Assembly (NCBI GenBank): GCA_032119595.1
Contig: JAUMBQ010000005.1
Coordinates: 280,049-344,048 of the forward strand
Direction: 5' to 3'
From: JAGIBJ01 sp032119595
GTDB taxonomy: Bacteria > Actinomycetota > Thermoleophilia > Solirubrobacterales > Solirubrobacteraceae
Length of the DNA stretch: 64,000 nucleotides
Both the position numbers and the translations under genes were made by a program. Positions 42,755-51,742 of this stretch are shown in pieces. Position 1 is the stretch's first letter, and the number at the start of each line of letters is the position of its first letter. Below the pieces are notes generated by a model that did no database searches, had not been told where the DNA came from, and was given only the letters and a program-made list of their open reading frames with translations.

Positions 42755-44374
42755 CTAGCGGCGGCGGTAGACGATCAGGCGCAGGCCGCGTGGGAGCGGG
42801 CGGTCGCCGTAACGCGGAAGTTCACCCACGCGCAGGAGGGCGGGGTCGCGATCGAGGGTGCGCTGCCACTGCAGGGAGCGGGTTCGGACCAGACTCGTCC
42901 ACGGCGCGCGCCAGGCGGCCGTGCGGAGAATCGGCACGGCAAGGACGACGTTCTGCCCCACCGCGACATCCGGCCGCATGCGACCCCAGACCTGCCCCGG
43001 TCGGGCCGCTTCCAGGCGGTCGAGCCCGTGGCGCCAATCAAAGACGCGGGTGTCGGTTTGCCATCCGAGGCTCGTGGCGTAGCGCGGCGCCGACCCGAGG
43101 TAATGGCTGATGACCGGGAGCTGTTCGGGGTGCGGTGAGATCAGCACGTCGCCTGGGCGATTGACACCCGCCTGCACGGCCAGCGCCGCCACCTGCGCCA
43201 CATTGCTCTTCTGCCGGACCCGTTCCTCCAGCGGCTGCGCCCAAGCAAACGCCAACAGACAAAGCACGGCCGCGCCGACCGTCGGCACGCGCGCGAGAAC
43301 GAGCGCCGACAGCAGCAACACCGGCCCGACGGACACCGCCAGATAGCGCAGAGACCACGCCGGCGACAGCTGCGACGCGAACCACGCCAGCCCCCCGGCG
43401 CCGACGATCATCACGACAAGCAGGACCGCCGCCCGTGTGGTCGGCTCGTCCCCAGTCCGCCCGCGGGTCGCGATACGGACGGCCGCAGCAGCCGTGATCA
43501 CGGCCAACAGAATGCCGGTGAGCTCGTATCCGAACGGCACCACGACCGCGCTGAAGAGATCGTCGAGACCAGGCGTCATCGACCAAGGGGCGCCCGTTGA
43601 GCTGGCTTGCTTGATGAACGACGGCAGCCACGGCAGATAGAGCGCACCGACGGCCCCGTAGACGATCACACCATCCGTCACCGCCGCGCGCCGGACCTCT
43701 TTGGGGCCGGTGAACACCGCCACGAGCGCCGCGACGAAACTGGCGGCGACCGCGAAGATCCCCCAGTTGTGGGTGTAGAGCAGCGCGGCCGCGCCTGCGA
43801 TCGCCACCGGGATGAAGCGGCGCTCGCGCTGCGTGAACACGAGCACGAGCGCGCCAGCGAGGATGAGCGCCTCCAGCGACACGAGCGCATACATCCGCGT
43901 CTCCTGGGCGTAGTACGTGAGGAAGGGATGCCCGGCGGCGAGCAGCGCCGCCACCCAGGCGGCCCGGCCGCCCGCGATGCGCCGGGCATAGAGGAACGAC
44001 ACCGGGATCGTGAGGGTCGCCGCGAGCAGCGACAACGACCGCGTCCCGAACTCGCCCGTCCCGAACCACGTCTCCCAGACGTGCAGCAGCAGGTAGTACA
44101 GCGGTGGCGAGCCGTCGAGCAGCAGGACGCCGGGGATGTCGCGAAGCGGATAGCGGGCGATGCCCGTCGCAATGCCTTCGTCGATCCAATACGACGTGTC
44201 CATCGCGCGCGTCCGCAGCAGCACCGAAAACGCGGCGAGCACGAGCAGCAGCACGATGCTGACGGCCCAAACGACCGGACCCTTCCGACCCGCCCGGCGC
44301 GAACCCGACCCGGCGGAGACCGGCGGATCCCCGACCTGGCCCGCCGACGCATCGGCGGAAGCCCGACCGGCCAT
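42755..44374 (-). CDS. GT-C-fold membrane glycosyltransferase (ArnT/PMT-like)
   Basis: 539 residues, about 10-12 membrane helices. After helix 1 the catalytic-loop acid pair appears as SYWIDEGIA, then SPPLYYLLLHVW and the family-typical YYAQETRMYAL. Such enzymes move a sugar from a polyprenyl-phosphate carrier on the outer face of the membrane. The start overlaps the upstream gene's stop by one base (TGATG), so the two are coupled. Confidence 0.85.
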   Translation of the reverse strand: MAGRASADASAGQVGDPPVSAGSGSRRAGRKGPVVWAVSIVLLLVLAAFSVLLRTRAMDTSYWIDEGIATGIARYPLRDIPGVLLLDGSPPLYYLLLHVWETWFGTGEFGTRSLSLLAATLTIPVSFLYARRIAGGRAAWVAALLAAGHPFLTYYAQETRMYALVSLEALILAGALVLVFTQRERRFIPVAIAGAAALLYTHNWGIFAVAASFVAALVAVFTGPKEVRRAAVTDGVIVYGAVGALYLPWLPSFIKQASSTGAPWSMTPGLDDLFSAVVVPFGYELTGILLAVITAAAAVRIATRGRTGDEPTTRAAVLLVVMIVGAGGLAWFASQLSPAWSLRYLAVSVGPVLLLSALVLARVPTVGAAVLCLLAFAWAQPLEERVRQKSNVAQVAALAVQAGVNRPGDVLISPHPEQLPVISHYLGSAPRYATSLGWQTDTRVFDWRHGLDRLEAARPGQVWGRMRPDVAVGQNVVLAVPILRTAAWRAPWTSLVRTRSLQWQRTLDRDPALLRVGELPRYGDRPLPRGLRLIVYRRR

Positions 44375-45930
44375 CAGGGCGCGCAGCTCCGCACGATCTT
44401 GATCTGGCTGCTGCGGCGGATCTCTTGGGTGGCCTGCCCGACGGGCAGCTTCGGCCGGACCGGTCGGGAGGCGGCGTTCGTGCCGACCACGTACGTCCCA
44501 TAGGGAGGCGCCGGCTCGTCACTGATCACGTCCGCCATGTGAAGCCGGAAGCTCCAGGCGATCGGCGGCACCATCAGCGGATGCGAGACCAGCGGACCGC
44601 AGGCCAGCAGGGTCCGCTTGAAGCCAGGACGGTCGGCCATTGCGGCGAGCTGCTCGCGGTTGGCCGCCTGGAAGGTGATCTCCTCGGTGCGCCCCGGCAG
44701 CCGGAGACCTGCCACGACCACGAGCAGCAGGAGCGCCGCCATCACGAGCAGCTCCGCGAAGCTCGACCCGTTGTGGCGTGCCAGCGCCCGCACGAGCCAG
44801 GCGACGCCGCCGAGCGCCACCGCCACCATGAGCCCGAGCGGCGCTGCGAGGTAGCGCGGGTTGCCGGCGTAGCCGCCCTCGGTCATCGCCGCGACGATCG
44901 CGACCCACCCAAACGCCAGCAGCGCCAGGAAAGCGGCGTTGCGCAAGACCGGCTTGGAGATCGGACGGGCGTCGTCGGACTGGCGCCACGCGACCACCCC
45001 GAAGATCAGGGCCAGCGAGGCACCGATCAACGGCAGCCACAGCATGAGGTTGGCCATCGACCCGAGCACTTCGAGCGTCGGACTCGCCGCGAACGCTGCG
45101 CTCTCCGGATTCGGGTCGTGCGCGCGGGTCGCGGCACGCAAGTAGGCGCCGGAGCCGATCTTCTCGGGGATCAGCCACGAGGCGATCACCACGACACCCG
45201 CCCCACCGATCCACCAGATCCGTTTCGGTCCGGTCCACAGGCGCTGCAGCCCCACGACGGCCACGAATGCCCAGGCCTCGGGGCGCAGGAGCGCGGCGGC
45301 CACGAGCCACCAGAACGCGTGATCCTTGCGACCATCCATCCAGCTCGTCGCCGCCAGACAGCAGACGAGCACGAGGGCACCCTCGGAGCTGCCCTGCACG
45401 CCATAGGCGTAGTACAGCGGCATCAGCGCGACGGCGACGCCCGCGAGGGCGCCGGCGAGGCGACCACCGAGCCGTGCGGCGAGGTCGGCGACGGCCACGA
45501 TGCCCACCAGCGCCGAGGCCCGCGCGACCCACATCCAGAGGTCGGGAGCCGCGTCACCAAACAACGCAAACGGGATCGTGAAGATCATCGGCAGCGGCTT
45601 CCACGACGGTCCGGCCGTGGTGACGAGATCGAGATCACCGTCGATGATCTCGCGGCCCCAGATGATCCAGGCCCACGGGTCGTAGGTCGGGGCGCCGCCA
45701 AGCCAGAGCGTCAGGATGCCGGCGATCACAAGGCTCGCGAGCACCACCGTCCCCCAGCGGACGTGCAACGGCCCGGGCTCGGTGAGCGCAAGCAACCGCT
45801 CAGAGCGCGACTGGTGCACAAGCCCGCCGTCGTCCTCGACCGGCGACTTGCTGCCGACCGTGGCATGGCCGTTTGAGCTGGCGGACGCCGGCACGTGGCC
45901 GTCCCGCGGAGGAAGGTGGCTGGCGGTCAC
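44374..45930 (-). CDS. Multi-pass membrane protein, GT-C glycosyltransferase-like
   Basis: 518 residues, ~11 membrane helices after a ~55-residue hydrophilic leader. Segments YDPWAWIIWGREI and PSWKPLPMIFTIP suggest a GT-C catalytic loop, and GGYAGNPRYLAAP a conserved mid-domain. It ends with an extracytoplasmic Cys-containing tail. Cotranslated with the following GT-C gene, so the pair probably builds one surface glycan. Specific activity unknown. Confidence 0.7.
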   Translation of the reverse strand: MTASHLPPRDGHVPASASSNGHATVGSKSPVEDDGGLVHQSRSERLLALTEPGPLHVRWGTVVLASLVIAGILTLWLGGAPTYDPWAWIIWGREIIDGDLDLVTTAGPSWKPLPMIFTIPFALFGDAAPDLWMWVARASALVGIVAVADLAARLGGRLAGALAGVAVALMPLYYAYGVQGSSEGALVLVCCLAATSWMDGRKDHAFWWLVAAALLRPEAWAFVAVVGLQRLWTGPKRIWWIGGAGVVVIASWLIPEKIGSGAYLRAATRAHDPNPESAAFAASPTLEVLGSMANLMLWLPLIGASLALIFGVVAWRQSDDARPISKPVLRNAAFLALLAFGWVAIVAAMTEGGYAGNPRYLAAPLGLMVAVALGGVAWLVRALARHNGSSFAELLVMAALLLLVVVAGLRLPGRTEEITFQAANREQLAAMADRPGFKRTLLACGPLVSHPLMVPPIAWSFRLHMADVISDEPAPPYGTYVVGTNAASRPVRPKLPVGQATQEIRRSSQIKIVRSCAP

Positions 45931-45942
45931 GACGACAGCAGG

Positions 45943-46455
45943 CTACGCAACAGGCCCACGGAGCTGCGCCACCGCCAGTGCGGCGACGCCCTCCCCACGC
46001 CCGATGAAGCCGAGCCCCTCGCCCGTGGAGGCCTTGATGCCCACCGCGTGAACCGGGACGCCGAGCACCTCGGCGAGGCGCTCCTGGATGGCGCGTTTGG
46101 CCGGGCCGAGCTTGGGGCGTTCGGCGACGACGGTCGCGTCGACGTTGTCGATCTCCCATCCGAGCGTGAGGACCTTTTGCAGGACGCTGCGCAGCAGCTC
46201 GATCGAGTCGGCGCCCTTGAAGGCGGCGTCGGTGTCCGGGAAGTGGTCGCCGATGTCGCCGAGGCCGGCGGCGCCGAGGATCGCGTCAGTGATCGCGTGA
46301 GAGAGCACGTCGGCGTCGGAGTGGCCGTCGAGGCCGAGCGGCGACGGGATGTCGATGCCACCCAGGATGAACGGGCGCCCTTCGACCAGGCGGTGGGAGT
46401 CCCAACCGATTCCGACGCGACGGTCGTGCGGCCCGGGCCGCCAGCCGTCGGTCAT
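45943..46455 (-). CDS. ispF: 2-C-methyl-D-erythritol 2,4-cyclodiphosphate synthase
   Basis: 170 residues. IspF motifs: GWDSHRLVEGRPFILGG (metal-binding Asp and His), GLDGHSDADVLSHAITDAILGAAGLGDIG with the zinc His, FPDTDAAFKG and STGEGLGFIGRGEG. Fifth step of the MEP isoprenoid pathway. It is separated from ispD by about 4.6 kb of unrelated genes, whereas the two are adjacent or fused in many bacteria. Overlaps the PHP gene stop by 4 nt. Confidence 0.95.
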   Translation of the reverse strand: MTDGWRPGPHDRRVGIGWDSHRLVEGRPFILGGIDIPSPLGLDGHSDADVLSHAITDAILGAAGLGDIGDHFPDTDAAFKGADSIELLRSVLQKVLTLGWEIDNVDATVVAERPKLGPAKRAIQERLAEVLGVPVHAVGIKASTGEGLGFIGRGEGVAALAVAQLRGPVA

Positions 46456-47294
46456 CCGATCGGCGCCTTGCGCCGCTTGCGCCCCTCGAACACGGTGAGT
46501 TCGGTGACCCCGTGCTCAGCCAGAAACTCGACCGCCTGCTCGTAGTGCGAGCCGACATCGGCCGGAAGGTGCGCGTCGCTGGACAGGGTGAAGTCGCAGC
46601 CCGCGTCGATGCAGAGATCCAGGAAGGCGGGGTCCGGGTAGAGCTCGCCGACCGGCTTGCGGAGCCCGGCCGTCGAGACCTCGACCGCCGCGCCGCCCTC
46701 GGCGATCCCCTCGATCGCGAGCTCGTAGAACCGACGCAGGTCGCCCTCGGGCTTCGGGCGCCGGCCACCCCACACCTTCACGAGATCCGGGTGGGCGAGA
46801 ATGTCGAACAGCCCGGAGCGGCCGCACTCGCCGAGCGTCTCGAAGTACCGGGTCCAGATCGCATCCGGCGTCTGACCAGTGTGGTCCCAGATGTCGTAGC
46901 CGAGGTGGTCAACGGCGAGGTCGCCCAGGAAGTGCACGGAGCCGATCACGTAGTCGAAGTCGCGAGCCTCAAGGAGGTTCGCGATGCGGTCCTCGCGGCC
47001 GGGGATGAAGTCGGCTTCGATCCCGCGGCGCACGCCGTTCTCGCCAAGGAGCTCGACGTACTGGTCGATGTCATCGACCGCCGCGCCCTTCCAGAGGTCG
47101 TGCTGCCACACGTCGAGCGCCGCCGTGAAGCGGTAGATGTGCTCGCTGGCGCCGAGTTCGGCGATCCCCTGCTCGCCGGCCGCAGCGCGGTACCGGTCGA
47201 TGTTGGCGGCGGTGAAGTACTTGTCGGCCGTCGTCCCGGGCTCGTCCGGGCGAAGGTGCACGTGATAATCGGTGAGCACTGCCCGTTGATTCAA
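46452..47294 (-). CDS. PHP-domain phosphoesterase, histidinol-phosphatase (HisK/HisJ) type
   Basis: 280 residues from TTG 47294, with GGAGG 11 nt upstream; GTG 47279 is an alternative. Metal-site motifs are DYHVHLRPD, ASEHIY, IEADFIP, SVHFLG, ILAHPDLVK and SSDAHLP. It is likely a histidinol-phosphate phosphatase, but PHP enzymes act on several phosphates and no his gene is close. Coupled to ispF by ATGA. Confidence 0.82.
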   Translation of the reverse strand: MNQRAVLTDYHVHLRPDEPGTTADKYFTAANIDRYRAAAGEQGIAELGASEHIYRFTAALDVWQHDLWKGAAVDDIDQYVELLGENGVRRGIEADFIPGREDRIANLLEARDFDYVIGSVHFLGDLAVDHLGYDIWDHTGQTPDAIWTRYFETLGECGRSGLFDILAHPDLVKVWGGRRPKPEGDLRRFYELAIEGIAEGGAAVEVSTAGLRKPVGELYPDPAFLDLCIDAGCDFTLSSDAHLPADVGSHYEQAVEFLAEHGVTELTVFEGRKRRKAPIG

Positions 47295-47340
47295 GCAGGT
47301 GAGCGCCTCCGCAACGGCCTTGCCGCGCGCGCCCCGGCTC

Positions 47341-48738
47341 TCAGGCCGCGACGGTTGCCGTCGTGTACGGCCGGTTCGCGAAGAACTTGGCTTCCAAACG
47401 GCCGAGTTCGGTGCCCGGCTCCTCGCCGTAGAGCCACTCCCGCGCGGTGTCGAACCAGATATTCGTCGCCTCGAGTTGACCGAGCACGCCCAGCAGGAGC
47501 ATCACGCCACGCAGCAGCACGAAGTGTTCAGCCGGCAGGATCAGGTCCTCGAAGCCGTCCGCGTTGCGCAGCTCCGTGTAGACGCGCATCATCTCGGCGG
47601 TCCGGGCCGGCTCGATCGTGAGCGGCTCCTCCCCCATCAGCCAGCCGAAGATCGCGTTGTAGGCCTCGAACATCGGCTGCGCAAGATCGGAGGTCGGCGG
47701 CAGCGCTCCGGCACTGGCGATCACCTTGAGCAGTGCGACGGGATCCTTGCGGTGGGTCGCGATCGACGAATCGACGAGCTGCGCAACCTCGTCGTCCGAG
47801 AGGCGCTTGAAGAAGCCGAAGTCCAGGAATGCGACTCGGCCGTCGTCGAGGAACAGCGTGTTGCCTGGGTGCGGATCGCCGTTGAGCAGGCGGTGACGGA
47901 GCGGGCCGTTGAGGTAGAAGCGCACGAGGATCTCGCCGATCCGGTCGCGCTGCTCGGCCGGCCAGTCGCGAATGTCCTCGAACCGGTGCCCCTCGACGAA
48001 CTCCGTCACGAGCACCCGCCGCCCACACAGCGACGTGATCACTTCGGGCACGACCACGAACGGGTGCCCGCGATACATCCGCGCCATCGCACGGTGATTC
48101 TGGGCCTCGAGCTCATAATCGAGTTCGTCGAAGATGCGCTCGCGAATCTCGTCGGCGATCGCGGCCGTGTCGATACCCGGAACGATCGACTTGAGCAACT
48201 TCAGTCCCAGACCGAGGTTCTTCATGTCGGACTCGATCGCCTCGGCGATCCCGGGGTACTGCACCTTCACGGCGACGGCGCGACCATCGACGAGCGTCGC
48301 CCGATGGACCTGTCCGATCGACGCCGCCGCGATCGGCGTCTCCTCGAACGAGCCAAACAGCTCGTCGAGCGGCGCACCGAGATCGGCCTCGACGGTCTTA
48401 CGCACGTCCTTGAACGGCGACGGCTTCGCTGAGTCCTGGAGCTCGGCGAGGATCCTCTGAAACTCCGGGCGGATCTCTTCGGGGACGAGGCCCATGTCGA
48501 TCGTGGAGAGCGACTGGCCGACCTTCATCGCGGCGCCGCGCATGCTGCTGAGCACGTTGACGAGCTGGCGCGCAGCGAGGAGTTGCTGACGAGTCGCCGC
48601 GGCTTGGCGAGCTTCCGGCGTCGACTTGGAGCCGGAATGCCACGCCTTCGACGTGGCCATCCGCACCGCAGTACCGCCTGCGGCACCACCCATCGAGGCG
48701 ACACGCACCATGCGGGAGGTCTTGATCTTCTTGCTCAC
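47341..48738 (-). CDS. ABC1/UbiB-family atypical kinase
   Basis: 465 residues. KxGQ motif in MRGAAMKVGQSLS, the Ala-rich nucleotide loop EETPIAAASIGQVHRATL, VAVKVQYPG with the lysine, GDPHPGNTLF and the metal DFG in FLDFGFFKRL. ABC1 proteins are ATPase-like and tied to quinone or lipid homeostasis. It is divergent from a TetR gene, with paired palindromes between them, so it is the likely target of that repressor. Confidence 0.9.
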   Translation of the reverse strand: MSKKIKTSRMVRVASMGGAAGGTAVRMATSKAWHSGSKSTPEARQAAATRQQLLAARQLVNVLSSMRGAAMKVGQSLSTIDMGLVPEEIRPEFQRILAELQDSAKPSPFKDVRKTVEADLGAPLDELFGSFEETPIAAASIGQVHRATLVDGRAVAVKVQYPGIAEAIESDMKNLGLGLKLLKSIVPGIDTAAIADEIRERIFDELDYELEAQNHRAMARMYRGHPFVVVPEVITSLCGRRVLVTEFVEGHRFEDIRDWPAEQRDRIGEILVRFYLNGPLRHRLLNGDPHPGNTLFLDDGRVAFLDFGFFKRLSDDEVAQLVDSSIATHRKDPVALLKVIASAGALPPTSDLAQPMFEAYNAIFGWLMGEEPLTIEPARTAEMMRVYTELRNADGFEDLILPAEHFVLLRGVMLLLGVLGQLEATNIWFDTAREWLYGEEPGTELGRLEAKFFANRPYTTATVAA

Positions 48739-48775
48739 GATGGGGCCTTTCGCGGGGCCGAAGCCCTGAAGCGTT

Positions 48776-48839
48776 TTCGCCGATCAAGCGATCGGCGAAG
48801 TGAGACTCTATAGCATCATCGATCACGTGATCGGTGAAG
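48776..48839. promoter_or_regulatory. Tandem operator-like palindromes between the ABC1 kinase and TetR genes
   Basis: The dyad TTCGCCGATC-AAGC-GATCGGCGAA (48776-48799) has perfect 10-bp arms. A second palindrome GATCACGTGATC is at 48821-48832. The two sit in 20-bp direct repeats (48781-48800 and 48820-48839) with 16 matches, 39 bp apart. A TATAGC hexamer lies between them at about 48809. This is the expected layout for TetR autoregulation and control of the divergent gene. Confidence 0.7.
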
Positions 48840-48883
48840 ACATCACACAAGCGTCCCCCGGCGGGGCCACACCCAGCGGCGGG

Positions 48884-49540
48884 ATGCCGCTGCCAGCGCC
48901 GCATGCCCCCGCGGAGCCATCACCACCGCCACTACCGGGGAGCCGAGAGGCCAAACGGCTCGCGACCCGCCGGTCGATCCTCGACGCGACCGTCGCCGAG
49001 CTCGCCGAGTCGGGCTATGGGTCGCTCACGACGCGGCGGATCGCCGAGCGCGCCGGCATCGCGCAAAGCACGCTGATGCATCACTTCGAGACCCGCGAGC
49101 TGCTGCTCGTCGAGGCCGTCGCCAGCCTCGCTGCGTCGCTGGCGCAGACGGCGATCGCCGAGATCGACCCGACCTCGCTCAGCGGCGAGGTTCACCGCTC
49201 CGCCGTCCTGGATCGCGCGTGGACGACGTTCACGAGCCCGGATGCGCTCGCGGCGGCACAGCTCTGGGGCGCGGCGTGGACGGAGCCCGAGCTCGCGACG
49301 GCGCTGCGAGAGCTCGAGATGCGCGTGGCCGAGATCGTGATGACGACCGCTGCGACGGTGTTCCCGGCCGAGGCACGCGACCCACAATTCCCGGTGCTGA
49401 TCGACGGCGTCGTGCAGATCATGCGCGGGCTGATCATGGCGATCCCGACCTGGGGTCGACCGGTGATCGATGCCCGCTGGGCCGCCATCAAGCCGGTGCT
49501 GGTCAGCGCGTCGAGCTACCTGCTCGCGCCCTCCGAATAG
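48884..49540 (+). CDS. TetR-family transcriptional regulator
   Basis: 218 residues from ATG 48884; GTG 48827 and 48800 are in frame, but the latter would place the start inside the operator region. HTH: LTTRRIAERAGIAQSTLMHHF after LDATVAELAESGYG. The C-terminal ligand domain is not recognisable. A Pro-rich leader precedes the HTH. It probably binds the two palindromes just upstream and represses itself and the ABC1 kinase gene. Confidence 0.88.
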   Translation: MPLPAPHAPAEPSPPPLPGSREAKRLATRRSILDATVAELAESGYGSLTTRRIAERAGIAQSTLMHHFETRELLLVEAVASLAASLAQTAIAEIDPTSLSGEVHRSAVLDRAWTTFTSPDALAAAQLWGAAWTEPELATALRELEMRVAEIVMTTAATVFPAEARDPQFPVLIDGVVQIMRGLIMAIPTWGRPVIDARWAAIKPVLVSASSYLLAPSE

Positions 49541-49647
49541 ACGAGCACTGCCACGAGCGGCGCGCCGGTGAATGCGCTCGCCGTGCGGATACTCAAAGCC
49601 ACATCTCGTTGGCCCGCGCCGACCCGATCGGGGATACGGTGGTTGGT

Positions 49648-50292
49648 ATGTCCACGATCGATGTCCCTGCCCAGTCCGAGCGTGCCAGCGCCGCTGAGGA
49701 CGCCGCCCTCGATGCCCTCGCCATGGCGCGCCTCGCGCCGCTCTCCGGCCTCTACCTGCCGTGGACGTCGTTCAGCATGCGGGCAGCCGCGATCGTCGAC
49801 CTCCTCAACGAGATCACGTTGTGGGACCGCCGGCTGATCGTGGAGTGCGGCAGCGGCAACTCGACGATCTACATGGCCCGCCTGCTGCGCAAGCGCGGTG
49901 GCGCGGCGCGCCTCGTGTCGATCGAGCACGAGCCGACCTGGGCCGAGGCGACCCGCAAGGCGCTGAAGGCGGAGGGCCTCACGGGCGTCGCTGAGGTCAT
50001 CGATGCCCCGCTCAGCGACGGGTGGTACGCGAAGGCCGCGATCCCCGACCTCACCGACGTCGGCCTGCTGGTCGTCGACGGTCCGCCGGCGTACACCGAG
50101 GAGACGCAGCTCTCCCGCGAGCCGGCGCTCGATCATTTCGCGCCGATGCTCGCGGCTGATGCCACCATCGTTCTCGACGATGCGCGCCGGCCGGGCGAGC
50201 AAGCCGTCCTGGCGGCCTGGGCCGAGCGCCACGACCGGACCTTCGAGCTCCAGCCGGGCGGGCACGCGATCTCGGCGTCGCACCTGGTCTGA
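49648..50292 (+). CDS. Class I SAM-dependent methyltransferase-like protein
   Basis: 214 residues from ATG 49648. Motif I is LIVECGSGNSTIYMARLL, followed by LVSIEHEPTW (acidic ribose contact) and VGLLVVDGPPAY. This matches the class I fold seen in macrocin-O-methyltransferase-like or rmlC-neighbour proteins. Substrate unknown. The open frame continues upstream over the TetR 3' end, but only the part after the ATG is homologous in character. Confidence 0.8.
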   Translation: MSTIDVPAQSERASAAEDAALDALAMARLAPLSGLYLPWTSFSMRAAAIVDLLNEITLWDRRLIVECGSGNSTIYMARLLRKRGGAARLVSIEHEPTWAEATRKALKAEGLTGVAEVIDAPLSDGWYAKAAIPDLTDVGLLVVDGPPAYTEETQLSREPALDHFAPMLAADATIVLDDARRPGEQAVLAAWAERHDRTFELQPGGHAISASHLV

Positions 50293-50365
50293 GCCGCCGC
50301 GAGGCGATCACGGCCTGGCAGGCTGGCGCGCCGCAACTCGCCGGGCCGTGGGTGGTTACACCCGT

Positions 50366-51034
50366 ATGCCCATCCTGCCTTCGTCCGCCGCCGCCCGCAT
50401 CCCGGGCTGCGTGCCGGCCTTCGATCAGCAGCGCGTCAGCGCCGCCATGCGGCGCCGGCGCTGGGCCACCTTTTCGGCACGGTTTCCGGAGGTCGGCTCG
50501 ATGCGCGTGCTGGACGTCGGCGGCTACGCCCGCGCCTGGCAGGGTTCCGGCGTGCGGCCGTGGCACCTCACCCTGCTCAATCTCGACGCGCAGACCGAGC
50601 CGCTCGAGCCGTGGATGACGACGGTGCGCGGGGACGCCTGCGACGCCCTCGACCTCGGCTCGTTCGACCTCGTCTACAGCAACAGCGTGATCGAGCACGT
50701 CGGCGGGCACTGGCGGCGCGCTCGCTACGCCGAACTCATCCAGCGGTCCGCGCCGCGCTTCTGGGTCCAGACGCCCTACCGCTACTTCCCGATCGAGCCG
50801 CACTTCCTCATGCCGGCGATGCAGCACCTGCCGCTGTCGCTCCAGGCGCGCGTCGTGACGCGATGGCCGATCGGCAGCTACCGCGTGGTGAAGGATCGCG
50901 AGACCGCGCTCCGCGATGCGATGGGGGTCGAACTGCTGGGCAAGACGCAGTTCGCCTCGTACTTCCCGGGCGCTGAGCTGGTGCCGGAGCGCCTCGGGCC
51001 CATCGTGAAGTCCTGGATCGCGATCAAGGACTGA
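50366..51034 (+). CDS. Class I SAM-dependent methyltransferase
   Basis: 222 residues from ATG 50366. Motif I is MRVLDVGGYARAWQ; FDLVYSNSVIEHVG is the usual post-II Asn-Ser-Val-x-Glu-His block of type-11 enzymes. A later FPIEPHFLMPAMQHLP suggests a glycan or lipid substrate, as in surface polysaccharide methyltransferases. Convergent with ispD, 16 bp between stops. Confidence 0.8.
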   Translation: MPILPSSAAARIPGCVPAFDQQRVSAAMRRRRWATFSARFPEVGSMRVLDVGGYARAWQGSGVRPWHLTLLNLDAQTEPLEPWMTTVRGDACDALDLGSFDLVYSNSVIEHVGGHWRRARYAELIQRSAPRFWVQTPYRYFPIEPHFLMPAMQHLPLSLQARVVTRWPIGSYRVVKDRETALRDAMGVELLGKTQFASYFPGAELVPERLGPIVKSWIAIKD

Positions 51035-51050
51035 GGCCCAACGGCGGGCC

Positions 51051-51740
51051 TCAGCAGGCCGCAGCCCGTTCGCCGAGCAGCAGCTCGGCGACGCGCAGGT
51101 CGTGGGGCGTCGTGATCTTGAAGTTCTCGGGACTCGATCGCACGAGTCCCACGCGCCCGCCGAGCGCCTCGACGAGCGACGCATCGTCGGTCGCTGCGGC
51201 GACGATGTCGTCGGGCGCCGCGAGCGCGCGCTGGAGCCACTCGCGGCGGAACACCTGTGGGGTCTGCACCGCCCAGAGCTGGGAGCGATCGAGGGTCTCG
51301 GCGACGTGGACGCCGTCGGCGGAGCGCTTGATGGTGTCGGTCACCGGGGCCGCCACAATTGCCGCGGCGAGGTCAGGGTCGTCGTCGAGCGCGGCGAGCG
51401 CTGCGTCGATCAGGGCCTTCGTGACGAGCGGGCGAGCGGCGTCGTGTACGAGGACCGGGTCGCCGGAGCTCGCCTCGAGTGCGGCCCGGACCGAATGGGA
51501 CCGCTCACGGCCACCGGGAACGCCGACGGTGCCTTCGGGGAGCCAGAAGCCCGGCGGGATCGCGTCCTGCGGCGGCAGGGCGATCACGATGTCGGTGATG
51601 CCGGCGGCGCGCAGCGCCTGCACCGACCACTCCAGCATGGGGCGGCCGGCGAGCGGTACGAGCGCCTTCGGAAGCGGACTCCCGAGGCGCTCGCCCTTGC
51701 CGGCGGCGACGAGCAGCGCGCTCGCCGCCGCTGAGCGAAT
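51051..51740 (-). CDS. ispD: 2-C-methyl-D-erythritol 4-phosphate cytidylyltransferase, non-canonical start
   Basis: 229 residues if started at ATT 51740, two bases after the carD stop. The indispensable CTP-binding loop VAAGKGERLG (residues 11-20) lies upstream of the first in-frame ATG (51638), and no ATG, GTG or TTG precedes it. Alternatives are CTG 51746 (overlapping carD) or an internal CTG. Other motifs are LVHDAARPLV, APVTDTIKR, QTPQVF and ATDDASLVE, with a final PENFKITTPHDL. Third step (CTP transfer) of the MEP pathway. A start at 51638 would remove the CTP loop. Confidence 0.85.
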   Translation of the reverse strand: MRSAAASALLVAAGKGERLGSPLPKALVPLAGRPMLEWSVQALRAAGITDIVIALPPQDAIPPGFWLPEGTVGVPGGRERSHSVRAALEASSGDPVLVHDAARPLVTKALIDAALAALDDDPDLAAAIVAAPVTDTIKRSADGVHVAETLDRSQLWAVQTPQVFRREWLQRALAAPDDIVAAATDDASLVEALGGRVGLVRSSPENFKITTPHDLRVAELLLGERAAAC

Positions 51741-51742
51741 GC

